Virus record (IMG/VR): IMGVR_UViG_3300035698_004778
Coordinates: 1 to 27,180 of that record
Length of the DNA stretch: 27,180 nt
Reading direction: 5' to 3' (one strand)
Source of the DNA: a virus
Part shown: positions 13,394 to 20,268 of the stretch, piece after piece
How the letters are laid out: each line of letters starts with the position of its first letter
How positions within the stretch are numbered: the stretch's first letter is position 1
Translations under genes and position numbers: made by a program
The notes under the pieces: model-generated
Databases searched by the model: none
Seen by the model: the letters and a program-made list of their open reading frames with translations, nothing else
What the model was told of the DNA's origin: nothing

Positions 13394-13732
13394 ATGAAAA
13401 CAGTAAGACGATATTTAAGAAAAAAGCTCATTAACTGGTTAATAAAGGATTTGTTTGTAGTAATAGATGAGCGTGATCTATTCTATGTCGAGAACGGTAT
13501 TCCATATTTCGGTGGGAAAGTAATAGAAGCCGAACCAATGGAACGTTTGAAGAGAGATGCAGAGAGGTTTCATAAATCATTTTTGTGGAACATGCTCTCT
13601 CGTAGACTTAAGTGGGAAGCGACAGATAAAATCGCAAACAAATCAACGACCGTAGAGGATATTATCGGAGGAAAAATACTATTGTATTTGACTCAGGTCA
13701 TTGATAATACTCTCAACGATATTAAAAAATAG
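13394..13732 (+). CDS. Small phage protein between portal and scaffold (112 aa)
   Basis: This 112-residue helical protein has a basic amphipathic N-terminus (RRYLRKKLINWLIKDLF). The central segment ERLKRDAERFHKSFLWNMLS is followed by ATDKIANKSTTVEDIIGGK and a final helix. I associate the pattern 'E-x-x-L-x-x-x-x-x-W-x-x-L ... K-S-x-T-x-E-D-x-I-x-G-K' with small proteins next to portal genes in several phages, of unknown function. It starts 3 nt after the preceding stop and is followed by the structured 137-nt gap. Confidence 0.7.
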   Translation: MKTVRRYLRKKLINWLIKDLFVVIDERDLFYVENGIPYFGGKVIEAEPMERLKRDAERFHKSFLWNMLSRRLKWEATDKIANKSTTVEDIIGGKILLYLTQVIDNTLNDIKK

Positions 13733-13741
13733 CATCTTGCA

Positions 13742-13859
13742 GGTCTATTTCTTGAATCATTGGGTCGAACTAGCAATAGTATGATTCAAGTAATAGGCCC
13801 GTAAGGGCGGGAACTCTACCCCATAGAGATTAACTGTGGCAACTCTAGCCCTAATAGAG
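13742..13859 (+). ncRNA. Structured intergenic RNA segment before the scaffold gene
   Basis: Hairpin A pairs 13742-13749 with 13792-13799 (8 bp including one G.U) and, after a single T.T mismatch, CTTGAATCAT (13751-13760) with ATGATTCAAG (13781-13790): 18 pairs closing a 20-nt loop. Two short hairpins follow with the same stem, CTCTA/TAGAG (13814-13828 and 13843-13859). AGGGC (13804-13808) can pair with GCCCT (13848-13852) in the loop of the last one, a possible pseudoknot. No U-tract follows hairpin A, so it is not a plain terminator. It ends 10 nt before the scaffold ATG. I see no ORF and no tRNA fold. Confidence 0.5.
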
Positions 13860-13869
13860 ACAAAACATT

Positions 13870-14607
13870 ATGGATACAGAAAAAAAAGAAGCCGAGTCTA
13901 CAGAGGAAGCTGAAGAAGAAACAAAAGAAGAAGAGTCAGAAGAATCAGAAGAATCTGAAGATGAGGAGTTTGATTATTCGAAAGAGATGGAGAGATTAGA
14001 AGAAAAGAAAGCTTCTAAATATTCTCCCCTTGAAAAAGCAACATTTAGTGCTAAAAAGATTGCCGAAGAAATCGCAAAGCTTGGTGGAGATCCTGCAAAG
14101 GTCTTCGGGACATCTTCTAAAGAAGAAGAGGATGACGATGGTAAAGGATTTAAAATAAATAGCATGGAAGACTTGACCGGTATGATTGAGAAAGTCGTAG
14201 AGGGCAAGGTTGGAATCGTTAAGTCTACATTTGCTCAAGCAGAAGTAGATACAAGAATCTCAAAGCTGTCCAAGAATGATAACGAGAAAAAGGTAATTCA
14301 GTACGTATTCGAGAATGTTATCCAGAAAACTGGAGACACGGATGAAGATGTTGAAAATGCGTACATCATTGCGAATAAAAACCGTACTAAGGAGATTTTC
14401 AAAGCCCTAACAAGTAAAGAGAAGAACGAAGACAGTAAAAAAATCACAAGTGGTGGGTCGCAGAAACGGACTGAAAAGGTCACACGAAATAAAGTGTCAC
14501 CTCAAGAGGAAAATTTCGCAAAACAAAAAGGTCTTGTGTGGAGCGAAGAGGATGGGCGACACGTCTCTCCTGCTCGAAAGAAGCACGTAGAATCTCTCAA
14601 AAAATAG
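13870..14607 (+). CDS. Capsid scaffolding protein (putative)
   Basis: The 245-residue protein is extremely acidic for its first 40 residues (EE, ES and ED runs) and helical in the middle (EKATFSAKKIAEEIAKLGGD; MEDLTGMIEKVVEGKVGIVK). It ends in a basic segment (EDGRHVSPARKKHVESLKK). An acidic, helical body with a short basic C-terminal tail, encoded between portal and major capsid protein, is the hallmark of phage scaffolds; the basic tail normally binds coat protein. It would direct procapsid assembly and leave or be degraded before packaging. Sequence similarity is not a guide in this class, so the call rests on composition and gene order. Confidence 0.72.
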   Translation: MDTEKKEAESTEEAEEETKEEESEESEESEDEEFDYSKEMERLEEKKASKYSPLEKATFSAKKIAEEIAKLGGDPAKVFGTSSKEEEDDDGKGFKINSMEDLTGMIEKVVEGKVGIVKSTFAQAEVDTRISKLSKNDNEKKVIQYVFENVIQKTGDTDEDVENAYIIANKNRTKEIFKALTSKEKNEDSKKITSGGSQKRTEKVTRNKVSPQEENFAKQKGLVWSEEDGRHVSPARKKHVESLKK

Positions 14608-14637
14608 TCAGACATTTTAACCACGTTCCTTAGCATC

Positions 14638-14656
14638 ATTCCCGCTTAGTTGGAAT
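14638..14656 (+). other. Small hairpin in the scaffold-decoration gap
   Basis: ATTCC (14638-14642) and GGAAT (14652-14656) form a 5-bp stem with a 9-nt loop, extendable by a few imperfect pairs. There is no U-tract, so it is more likely an mRNA structure than a terminator. The rest of this 71-nt gap shows no promoter. Confidence 0.25.
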
Positions 14657-14678
14657 CATATGCGAGGCGTAAATAAAA

Positions 14679-15197
14679 ATGGCCAGAGCAGATCTAAAAG
14701 TGATTAGTGGTCACGGACCAACTATCACATATAATGTAGATGACAGAACAACTTCATCTCAAACTGTTGCACTAGAACCAGGAGAGCCTGTAAAAGTAAG
14801 TACTAACTTTGTTATTGCTCTTGCTACAGGAGATCCACAAATTGCAACTGATGAGTTTGTAGGAATCGTTCGAAAGAAAAGTACAGAAACTTCAACTGTT
14901 GATGGAACAGTAGAGGTTCTTTGTACTGTTCCAGGACTTACAGTTATTCGAGGAAAGGCAACAACAGTAGCTAATATTGATACTGCAGCAGAATTGATAG
15001 GTGTCATTGGTGACTGGGTTACTATCGATGTAACTGGAGCAGGAACTAATGGACCAACAGGTGTATTCACATTCAATGAGGACGAGGGGAGTGACCCTAA
15101 CGTTCACGGATTTAAGATTATTCGAGGGAATACTGTAAAAGGTACTCTTGATTGTCTAGTACACTCAATGGCATCACAAGCAGGAACAAACGTTTAA
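14679..15197 (+). CDS. Capsid decoration-like protein (putative)
   Basis: This 172-residue, beta-rich protein begins MARADLKVISGHGPTITYNV and has the turn GEPVKVSTNFVIALATGD, then ATDEFVGIVRKKSTE, followed by alternating strands and Gly/Asp turns. Small beta-rich proteins directly before the major capsid gene are commonly head-decoration proteins that stabilise the shell, and the 'G-E-P-V ... D-x-F-x-G-I-V' pattern resembles those. Cysteines are few (two). A minor head protein is the alternative. The leader is AAATAAAA with no Shine-Dalgarno sequence. Confidence 0.55.
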   Translation: MARADLKVISGHGPTITYNVDDRTTSSQTVALEPGEPVKVSTNFVIALATGDPQIATDEFVGIVRKKSTETSTVDGTVEVLCTVPGLTVIRGKATTVANIDTAAELIGVIGDWVTIDVTGAGTNGPTGVFTFNEDEGSDPNVHGFKIIRGNTVKGTLDCLVHSMASQAGTNV

Positions 15198-15233
15198 TCA
15201 TTAAAATCCATTTAACAATTAACTTTATAAATT

Positions 15234-16184
15234 ATGGGACCAAACACAGGACTGTCTCCAGAGACAGTAAAAGAATCTCTGGATGAGGTGTACTACCCAG
15301 AATACGACTACAAGGAGGGAAGAGGAATCATCACAGCAGAAAACGGAACATTCTTCAATCAGAAGAACACATCGAAGAGTGCCGTTCAAACTGAAGAATT
15401 CCTACCAGTAGGAGAATGGGAAGAGCATGCTGAAGAAGAAGAAATTCGAGTTGCAACTGTGCGAACAGACAACAAGAAAGTACATACTGTATTGAATTAT
15501 AAGAAAGCATTGAAAATCCCAGTAGAATACTACGAAGATGAAATGCATGAAGTAGTAAACAACGCAATTCGATCAATGGCACGACGTGCTAGAACTACGA
15601 AAGACAAAGTTGCTCTTTCAAAGTTCTCGAATGGATTCTCAACTGAAACTACATCAGATGGTGTAGCAGTATTCAGTAACTCGCACACACTACTTTCAGG
15701 GGACTCAATGGATAACTTGGAAACAGGTGTATTCAATGCAACGAACCTTGAAACAATGGTGCGATCATTGCGCCGTCAAAAAGCTCAAGATGGAGATTTG
15801 GGAGGACATGACGCTTATGGTTTGCTTGTTGCGCTTAACCTGTACGAAGATTCACTAGAAGTGACTCGTTCAGAACTAAAGCCAGGAACAGCGAACAACG
15901 ATACAAACATCTTTATGCTTTCTGCAGCGTACCCCTCACTAGAAATGGTAGGAACATCTGCATTCTTGCATTCAGATTATAGTACAGCGACTAACGTAGA
16001 CACAGCGTACTACGTGACATCACGAAATCACTCTTTGAATCGATGGGTGCGTATCTCAATGGATACAAACATTATTGATTACAAGTTTGATGACAAAGAC
16101 CGATACACATACAAAGGTCGATATCGAGAAATTACTTCTTGGGTATCTCCAGAGGGTGTAGCGGCTTCAAATGGAACTGTTTAA
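15234..16184 (+). CDS. Major capsid protein (HK97 fold)
   Basis: The 316-residue protein sits after scaffold and decoration genes and has the expected parts. An N-terminal arm (1-30) leads to an extended acidic loop region (EWEEHAEEEEIRV, 61-73) and a long spine helix about 103-133 (MHEVVNNAIRSMARRARTTK then KVALSKF). VFSNSHTLLSGD (146-157) resembles the 'FSN-x-H-x-L' motif of many phage capsid proteins, and LRRQKAQDGD (179-188) follows. It has no cysteine. It forms the icosahedral shell. The leader TTATAAATTATG has no Shine-Dalgarno sequence although this should be the most strongly translated gene. Confidence 0.85.
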   Translation: MGPNTGLSPETVKESLDEVYYPEYDYKEGRGIITAENGTFFNQKNTSKSAVQTEEFLPVGEWEEHAEEEEIRVATVRTDNKKVHTVLNYKKALKIPVEYYEDEMHEVVNNAIRSMARRARTTKDKVALSKFSNGFSTETTSDGVAVFSNSHTLLSGDSMDNLETGVFNATNLETMVRSLRRQKAQDGDLGGHDAYGLLVALNLYEDSLEVTRSELKPGTANNDTNIFMLSAAYPSLEMVGTSAFLHSDYSTATNVDTAYYVTSRNHSLNRWVRISMDTNIIDYKFDDKDRYTYKGRYREITSWVSPEGVAASNGTV

Positions 16185-16207
16185 TTATCAACTAATCATC
16201 AACCAAA

Positions 16208-16681
16208 ATGGAAAAAGGAACAATTAAAATATGGGTGGCAATCGCAATTGCAATCGTCATCGCATTGATTGGTCTGGTTGGTGGTAATCAATCAGAACCA
16301 AGAGTCGCAGGTATGTCAAATCTAGATGGATTGACACTCGTACCGGTAGACTCGACAGACGGATTAAAGGTAGGTTCAAACGGAAGTACAAACCAAGAAA
16401 TCAATTCGACAACTTGTACGTTGGCAACAACAGAGCTTCCACTAGAAGCTACTTCAACTGATGCTTTCACTTGTGCAATCACAGGTGTAAACACAGGAGA
16501 TCAAGTATTTGTATCTTTACCATCTAACAGCGGTTCTAATCTAGGAGGATTTGTCGTAGATTCAGCAACAGCAGGAAGCGGTACTATTACAGTTGGGATT
16601 ACCAATTTGACAGGAGCGGCGACATCGTCATTCCCATTGGCAACAACTTCGGTACAGGTTCTTTATTTCGACACATTGTAG
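16208..16681 (+). CDS. Membrane-anchored, Thr/Ser-rich small protein
   Basis: Residues 8-24 are a clear hydrophobic helix (IWVAIAIAIVIALIGLVGG) after a short charged start, so this is a signal anchor or an uncleaved signal. The remaining 130 residues are Thr/Ser/Gly-rich beta-type sequence with exactly two cysteines (Cys70 and Cys89), suited to a disulfide outside the membrane. ATST and ATTE runs resemble Patescibacteria surface proteins. It lies directly after the major capsid gene, an unusual place for a membrane protein. Possible roles are a virion head fibre, an exported surface protein (for example blocking superinfection) or a receptor-binding part. The gene at 16753 has the same architecture. 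Function unknown. Confidence 0.75.
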   Translation: MEKGTIKIWVAIAIAIVIALIGLVGGNQSEPRVAGMSNLDGLTLVPVDSTDGLKVGSNGSTNQEINSTTCTLATTELPLEATSTDAFTCAITGVNTGDQVFVSLPSNSGSNLGGFVVDSATAGSGTITVGITNLTGAATSSFPLATTSVQVLYFDTL

Positions 16682-16729
16682 TGGTTATTCCACTCCATCC
16701 CTTTACAGGGGTGGGTCTGGGATAATCAC
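16681..16729 (+). terminator. Strong two-part stem-loop after the anchored protein gene
   Basis: GTGGTTATTCC (16681-16691) pairs fully with GGGATAATCAC (16719-16729) with two G.U pairs. Inside it CCATCCC (16695-16701) pairs with GGGGTGG (16708-16714). The stem begins at the last base of the stop codon. The sequence after it (ATTAAAAAC) lacks a U-tract, so it may be an attenuator, mRNA-stability element or processing site rather than a full terminator. Confidence 0.5.
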
Positions 16730-16752
16730 ATTAAAAACTAATCAAAATCAAA

Positions 16753-17190
16753 ATGAAAAATACATTAAACATCATACTTTCAACAACTATCGTGGCAGTA
16801 TTGATTGCAATTACAGGAGTCTTTATTGCAAAGAGCGGGACTGTTTTCGGACAGGCAGGTAATCTTTCTCAAAAGTCTTGTGTGCCGACTTTAAGTACTG
16901 TCTCAATTGGAGCTGATATATCAACACAATTGGTATCGACAAGTTCAAACCGAGCATGGCTTCGAATCGAGGTCAATCAAAATGCAACGAACACAATAGC
17001 TCTTGCATTAAATGACGTGCCAGCAGTTGTGAACGGTGGAATCATCCTAAACAAAGCAAACACAAACGGTGCGAGTACAACTCCTCATATTGAAATGGGA
17101 TTGAACACAGACCTTCCATATGTAGGATCAGTAACAGGAATCACAAACATTGGATCAACAACCGCTTTAATAACTGAATGTATATACTAA
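16753..17190 (+). CDS. Second membrane-anchored small protein
   Basis: This 145-residue protein repeats the architecture of the gene at 16208. A hydrophobic helix at about 8-26 (ILSTTIVAVLIAITGVFIAK) is followed by a beta-rich, Asn/Thr/Ser-rich domain with only two cysteines, Cys43 near the start of the domain and Cys143 near the end, which could join as a disulfide. NTNGASTTPHIEMGLN lies in the middle. It begins 23 nt after a strong stem-loop. I recognise no family; the pair with 16208 suggests exported or virion-surface proteins with a related job. Confidence 0.72.
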   Translation: MKNTLNIILSTTIVAVLIAITGVFIAKSGTVFGQAGNLSQKSCVPTLSTVSIGADISTQLVSTSSNRAWLRIEVNQNATNTIALALNDVPAVVNGGIILNKANTNGASTTPHIEMGLNTDLPYVGSVTGITNIGSTTALITECIY

Positions 17191-17193
17191 ATT

Positions 17194-18336
17194 ATGTTAG
17201 TTTCAGACGTAAAATTCAATATCAAAAGACTACTACACGGTGCTTCTGAAGTATCAGTGGGAGATATTGAATTGATGATGGAACGTGCAGCAAACACAAT
17301 GCTCACAAAGGTAGATTTACTAAGTACCATTCGAACTGTAGGACTTACCAACGTGGTCCACGATGATATTTATAACTACGCTCTACCATCAGACTTCAAT
17401 AAACCGATTGATTTGTACCCACAGGATAGTAGGTACGAGGGGGACAAAGCCGGAAGACGATTTGCAGAAGCATTTGACCTTAGTAAAGCGCTAGAAGAAA
17501 AGCAAATATCAATCGAATCAAAAGAGGGAACTAAAATACTACGAGTAAATTGGAAATCTCGACAAGGAAAGGTTCTCCATGATATGAATTCTCTAACAAG
17601 TAACGGAACGTGGAGTGCAGTAGGTTCTGCGACAGGATTGGCAGCCGATACCATATTCAAGGTATCAGGAAGTGCATCGATTAAGTTTGATTTGGTAGCA
17701 GACGATGATGGAATCCAAAACACTTCAATGGATGCAGTCGATATGACACTAGAGGATGAGGTAGCAGATGTATTCGTATCAGTCTATATTCCATCTGTGC
17801 CGGATGACATCACAGCGGTATGGGGAAATGACTTAACTACGAATTACTGGACAAGCACAGCACAAACCACACAAGCCGATGGAACAGCACTTCGAGTAGG
17901 GTGGAACATCCTAAAATTCTCATGGTCGTCAGCAACAGAAACGGGAACAGTAGTACCGACATCGATTGATTCGTTCAAGGTAACCGTAGGAAGCTCTGTG
18001 GCAATGAGTGACATCCGAATAGACAACATTATATTCTCAATCGGTAGAAACTTCGATATAAAATACTACTCAAAGTTTATTTATAAAAACTCATCAGGCA
18101 CATGGTTAACACGAACCACAGATGACGGAGATACAGTGGTCTTGGACAATGATGAAATACAAATCTATCTTCTTGAATGTTTGGTGGCATCATCGCAACA
18201 ACTCCAGTCAAAGAACATGGCCAACGACATTGCATTTGCGAAAAATGAATTGCTTGAGCTATACGCTAAATATAAAGAAGAACATCCGAGTCAAGTTAAA
18301 AAAACAAGGGGACATTATTACAAACTAAACTTCTAA
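17194..18336 (+). CDS. Head-tail adaptor-like protein with inserted beta-sandwich domain
   Basis: This 380-residue protein follows the head genes. Its N-terminus (MLVSDVKFNIKRLLHGASEV, about 1-60) and C-terminus (EIQIYLLECLVASSQQLQSK and a KNELLELYAKYKEEH helix) look like the two halves of a small helical connector protein as in P22 gp4 or T7 gp11. Between residues about 135 and 282 lies a beta-rich domain (NGTWSAVGSATG; SASIKFDLVADD; VGWNILKFSWSS; IRIDNIIFSIG) with the strand pattern of carbohydrate-binding jelly-rolls. It would sit on the portal and hold the nozzle. A tail spike base is an alternative. Function from order and pattern, not from a recognised family. Confidence 0.55.
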   Translation: MLVSDVKFNIKRLLHGASEVSVGDIELMMERAANTMLTKVDLLSTIRTVGLTNVVHDDIYNYALPSDFNKPIDLYPQDSRYEGDKAGRRFAEAFDLSKALEEKQISIESKEGTKILRVNWKSRQGKVLHDMNSLTSNGTWSAVGSATGLAADTIFKVSGSASIKFDLVADDDGIQNTSMDAVDMTLEDEVADVFVSVYIPSVPDDITAVWGNDLTTNYWTSTAQTTQADGTALRVGWNILKFSWSSATETGTVVPTSIDSFKVTVGSSVAMSDIRIDNIIFSIGRNFDIKYYSKFIYKNSSGTWLTRTTDDGDTVVLDNDEIQIYLLECLVASSQQLQSKNMANDIAFAKNELLELYAKYKEEHPSQVKKTRGHYYKLNF

Positions 18337-18338
18337 AC

Positions 18339-20258
18339 ATGGATGATTTCAAAATCAACATAATAGATAAATTCGCTAGCTACAATAGTGCGAGCGATAA
18401 ATCAAAGTTGCCTATAAATCATCTTGTTAGAGGTTCTAAAAACGTCTTTAAAAAAATAACAGGTGCGATTGCTACACGAACAGGATTGAAACGTCGAGGA
18501 TCAGCAGACTCAACCGATGCCGGAGTAACATCATCATTTGATTGGAACACTAATGTGGGGAATATAAGACCATTGAGAGTGGCGAATAATAAGTTACAAG
18601 TGGAGTCAGACATTGTAACGAGTGGAACATACGTCTGGTATGACTTGGTACTTACAAGCACACTACTTTCTCCGGCAACTGTATTCACAAGATTTGTATT
18701 CGATACATGGTGGGACAATGACGAAAAGACAGACAGACTCTTAATGGTTAGAGGAGATGACAATTTAATATCGTGGTCAGGTGGAATGGCAAAGGTTGAA
18801 TCATCAACTGCGAACACAATAACTTTAGTAGGAGATACAACGTGGGCGGCACAAGGATTCGCAACAGTTATAGCAGGAGAGCAGAGGGTAGTAATCGGTG
18901 GAGTAGAATATACATACACAGGAGGAGAGGACACAGACACTTTGACTGGAGTAACGCCAGATGCATCAGGAATAACAGTCGGAGCAGTCGCAATCCAGGC
19001 ACTTATCGTAGAGGCCACTGTACCAGTCACAGATAATAAGGCAGATTACATCAAGGTTATAAATAATCAAGTGTGGGCAGGTTCGTACTCATCAAAGGTA
19101 ACTTATATCTCGTCTGATTTAGATTTTAGAGACTTTGTAAATGCAGGTTCATACGTTTATGGAGATCCAGATAAAATCACTATGGACAATAACGGAAAAG
19201 GTATCGGAATCAGTAATGATGGGCGAGTCGTTTTGTTTGCAGGAGATTCGGATATGTACATTGTCACTCCGAACACGAACGTTACATTCTCATACACAGG
19301 TGGAGACGGAAACACACGACTCATGTACCAAAAGATTGAAAAGAAACAACTATCAGGATTGACTTCGGCACTAGGACACGAATTTATCGGAAACTTAGGA
19401 GAATATCTTGTGTGGGTAGATCAGAAGAATAGATTGCGAGCATTGGGGACATTTGCAAACGTAGATGCAATCAAACCTATATCATTATCGGTTCAAGTGC
19501 AGAATGAATTGACTGAAGATGACCTTACTGGAGGACATTTACGAGTTATCCAAGACAACGATGGCGAGACTGTTTATATCACAGCGCCAAACACAGGCCG
19601 TGACTGGATGTATCAAATAAGGGACTCTATAGACGAAAATGGGCAAGTTACGACAGAAAGGCTGTGGCAACCTCCTCAAGTGCGAGGAATAGCCCGTTTT
19701 GCCGTGATTAGTGGGGTTATATACGGACATTCAAACGTAAATCCGCAACTTTATCAGGTGTGGGACACAAATCAATGGCATGATGATAATCCAGCCGATG
19801 AAACTATTCCGTACACTTGTGTGGCCAGATTCCCATACGACAACAACAAGCAATCGGAAAAGTTACTATCTTTTGATAAACTATATACAGAGGGATATAA
19901 ATCACAAGGATTGGAATTACTAGCAACAGTTTATTTTGACTATCAAGGAGCGACAGGAACACGAGATTTGATAATTGACAACGCAGATAACCTAGCGAGT
20001 TTCTTCACAGGCGTAATACCTCCATCAATGGGGACATCTTCACTTGGGGATAATCCATTGGGAGACGGAATTGTCCCAGAGGGAGGGGAGCAGGAACTCT
20101 TGCCAAAGTTTAGAGCATTAAATGACCTTGACCTACAGGACTGCTTCGAATATGCCATTGAATATTACTCAACCGAAGCAGATTCTAGATGGGAACTGCT
20201 TAGAATTGGTACAAATGTCAAAGAGTCATCAAATAACCCAACATTTATAAGAAAATAA
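18339..20258 (+). CDS. Tail nozzle-like protein (tail tubular B / P22 gp10-like)
   Basis: The 639-residue, beta-rich protein begins MDDFKINIIDKFASYNSASD and continues KNVFKKITGAIATRTGLKRR, where an early 'I-x-x-R-x-G-x-x-R' element resembles the start of podophage nozzle proteins. Repeated blade-like strand units follow (KVINNQVWAGSYSSKVTYIS; NDGRVVLFAGDSDMYIVTP; IRDSIDENGQVTTERLWQPP) compatible with a beta-propeller. In P22 and T7 such proteins form the tube end below the adaptor and carry the fibres. It directly follows the adaptor-like gene (2 nt). Some blade segments resemble any propeller, so the exact family is uncertain. Confidence 0.65.
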   Translation: MDDFKINIIDKFASYNSASDKSKLPINHLVRGSKNVFKKITGAIATRTGLKRRGSADSTDAGVTSSFDWNTNVGNIRPLRVANNKLQVESDIVTSGTYVWYDLVLTSTLLSPATVFTRFVFDTWWDNDEKTDRLLMVRGDDNLISWSGGMAKVESSTANTITLVGDTTWAAQGFATVIAGEQRVVIGGVEYTYTGGEDTDTLTGVTPDASGITVGAVAIQALIVEATVPVTDNKADYIKVINNQVWAGSYSSKVTYISSDLDFRDFVNAGSYVYGDPDKITMDNNGKGIGISNDGRVVLFAGDSDMYIVTPNTNVTFSYTGGDGNTRLMYQKIEKKQLSGLTSALGHEFIGNLGEYLVWVDQKNRLRALGTFANVDAIKPISLSVQVQNELTEDDLTGGHLRVIQDNDGETVYITAPNTGRDWMYQIRDSIDENGQVTTERLWQPPQVRGIARFAVISGVIYGHSNVNPQLYQVWDTNQWHDDNPADETIPYTCVARFPYDNNKQSEKLLSFDKLYTEGYKSQGLELLATVYFDYQGATGTRDLIIDNADNLASFFTGVIPPSMGTSSLGDNPLGDGIVPEGGEQELLPKFRALNDLDLQDCFEYAIEYYSTEADSRWELLRIGTNVKESSNNPTFIRK

Positions 20259-20268
20259 CAATAAAAAT

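Noticed and set aside
13741-13800. Possible tRNA on the minus strand because of a GTTCGACC T-loop-like string.
   Set aside because: No matching T-arm, anticodon or acceptor stem can be built; the string lies in the loop of a long hairpin.
18419-19030. Antisense reading frame of 203 codons opposite the nozzle-like gene.
   Set aside because: Shadow of the + strand gene; no initiation signals and no protein-like pattern.
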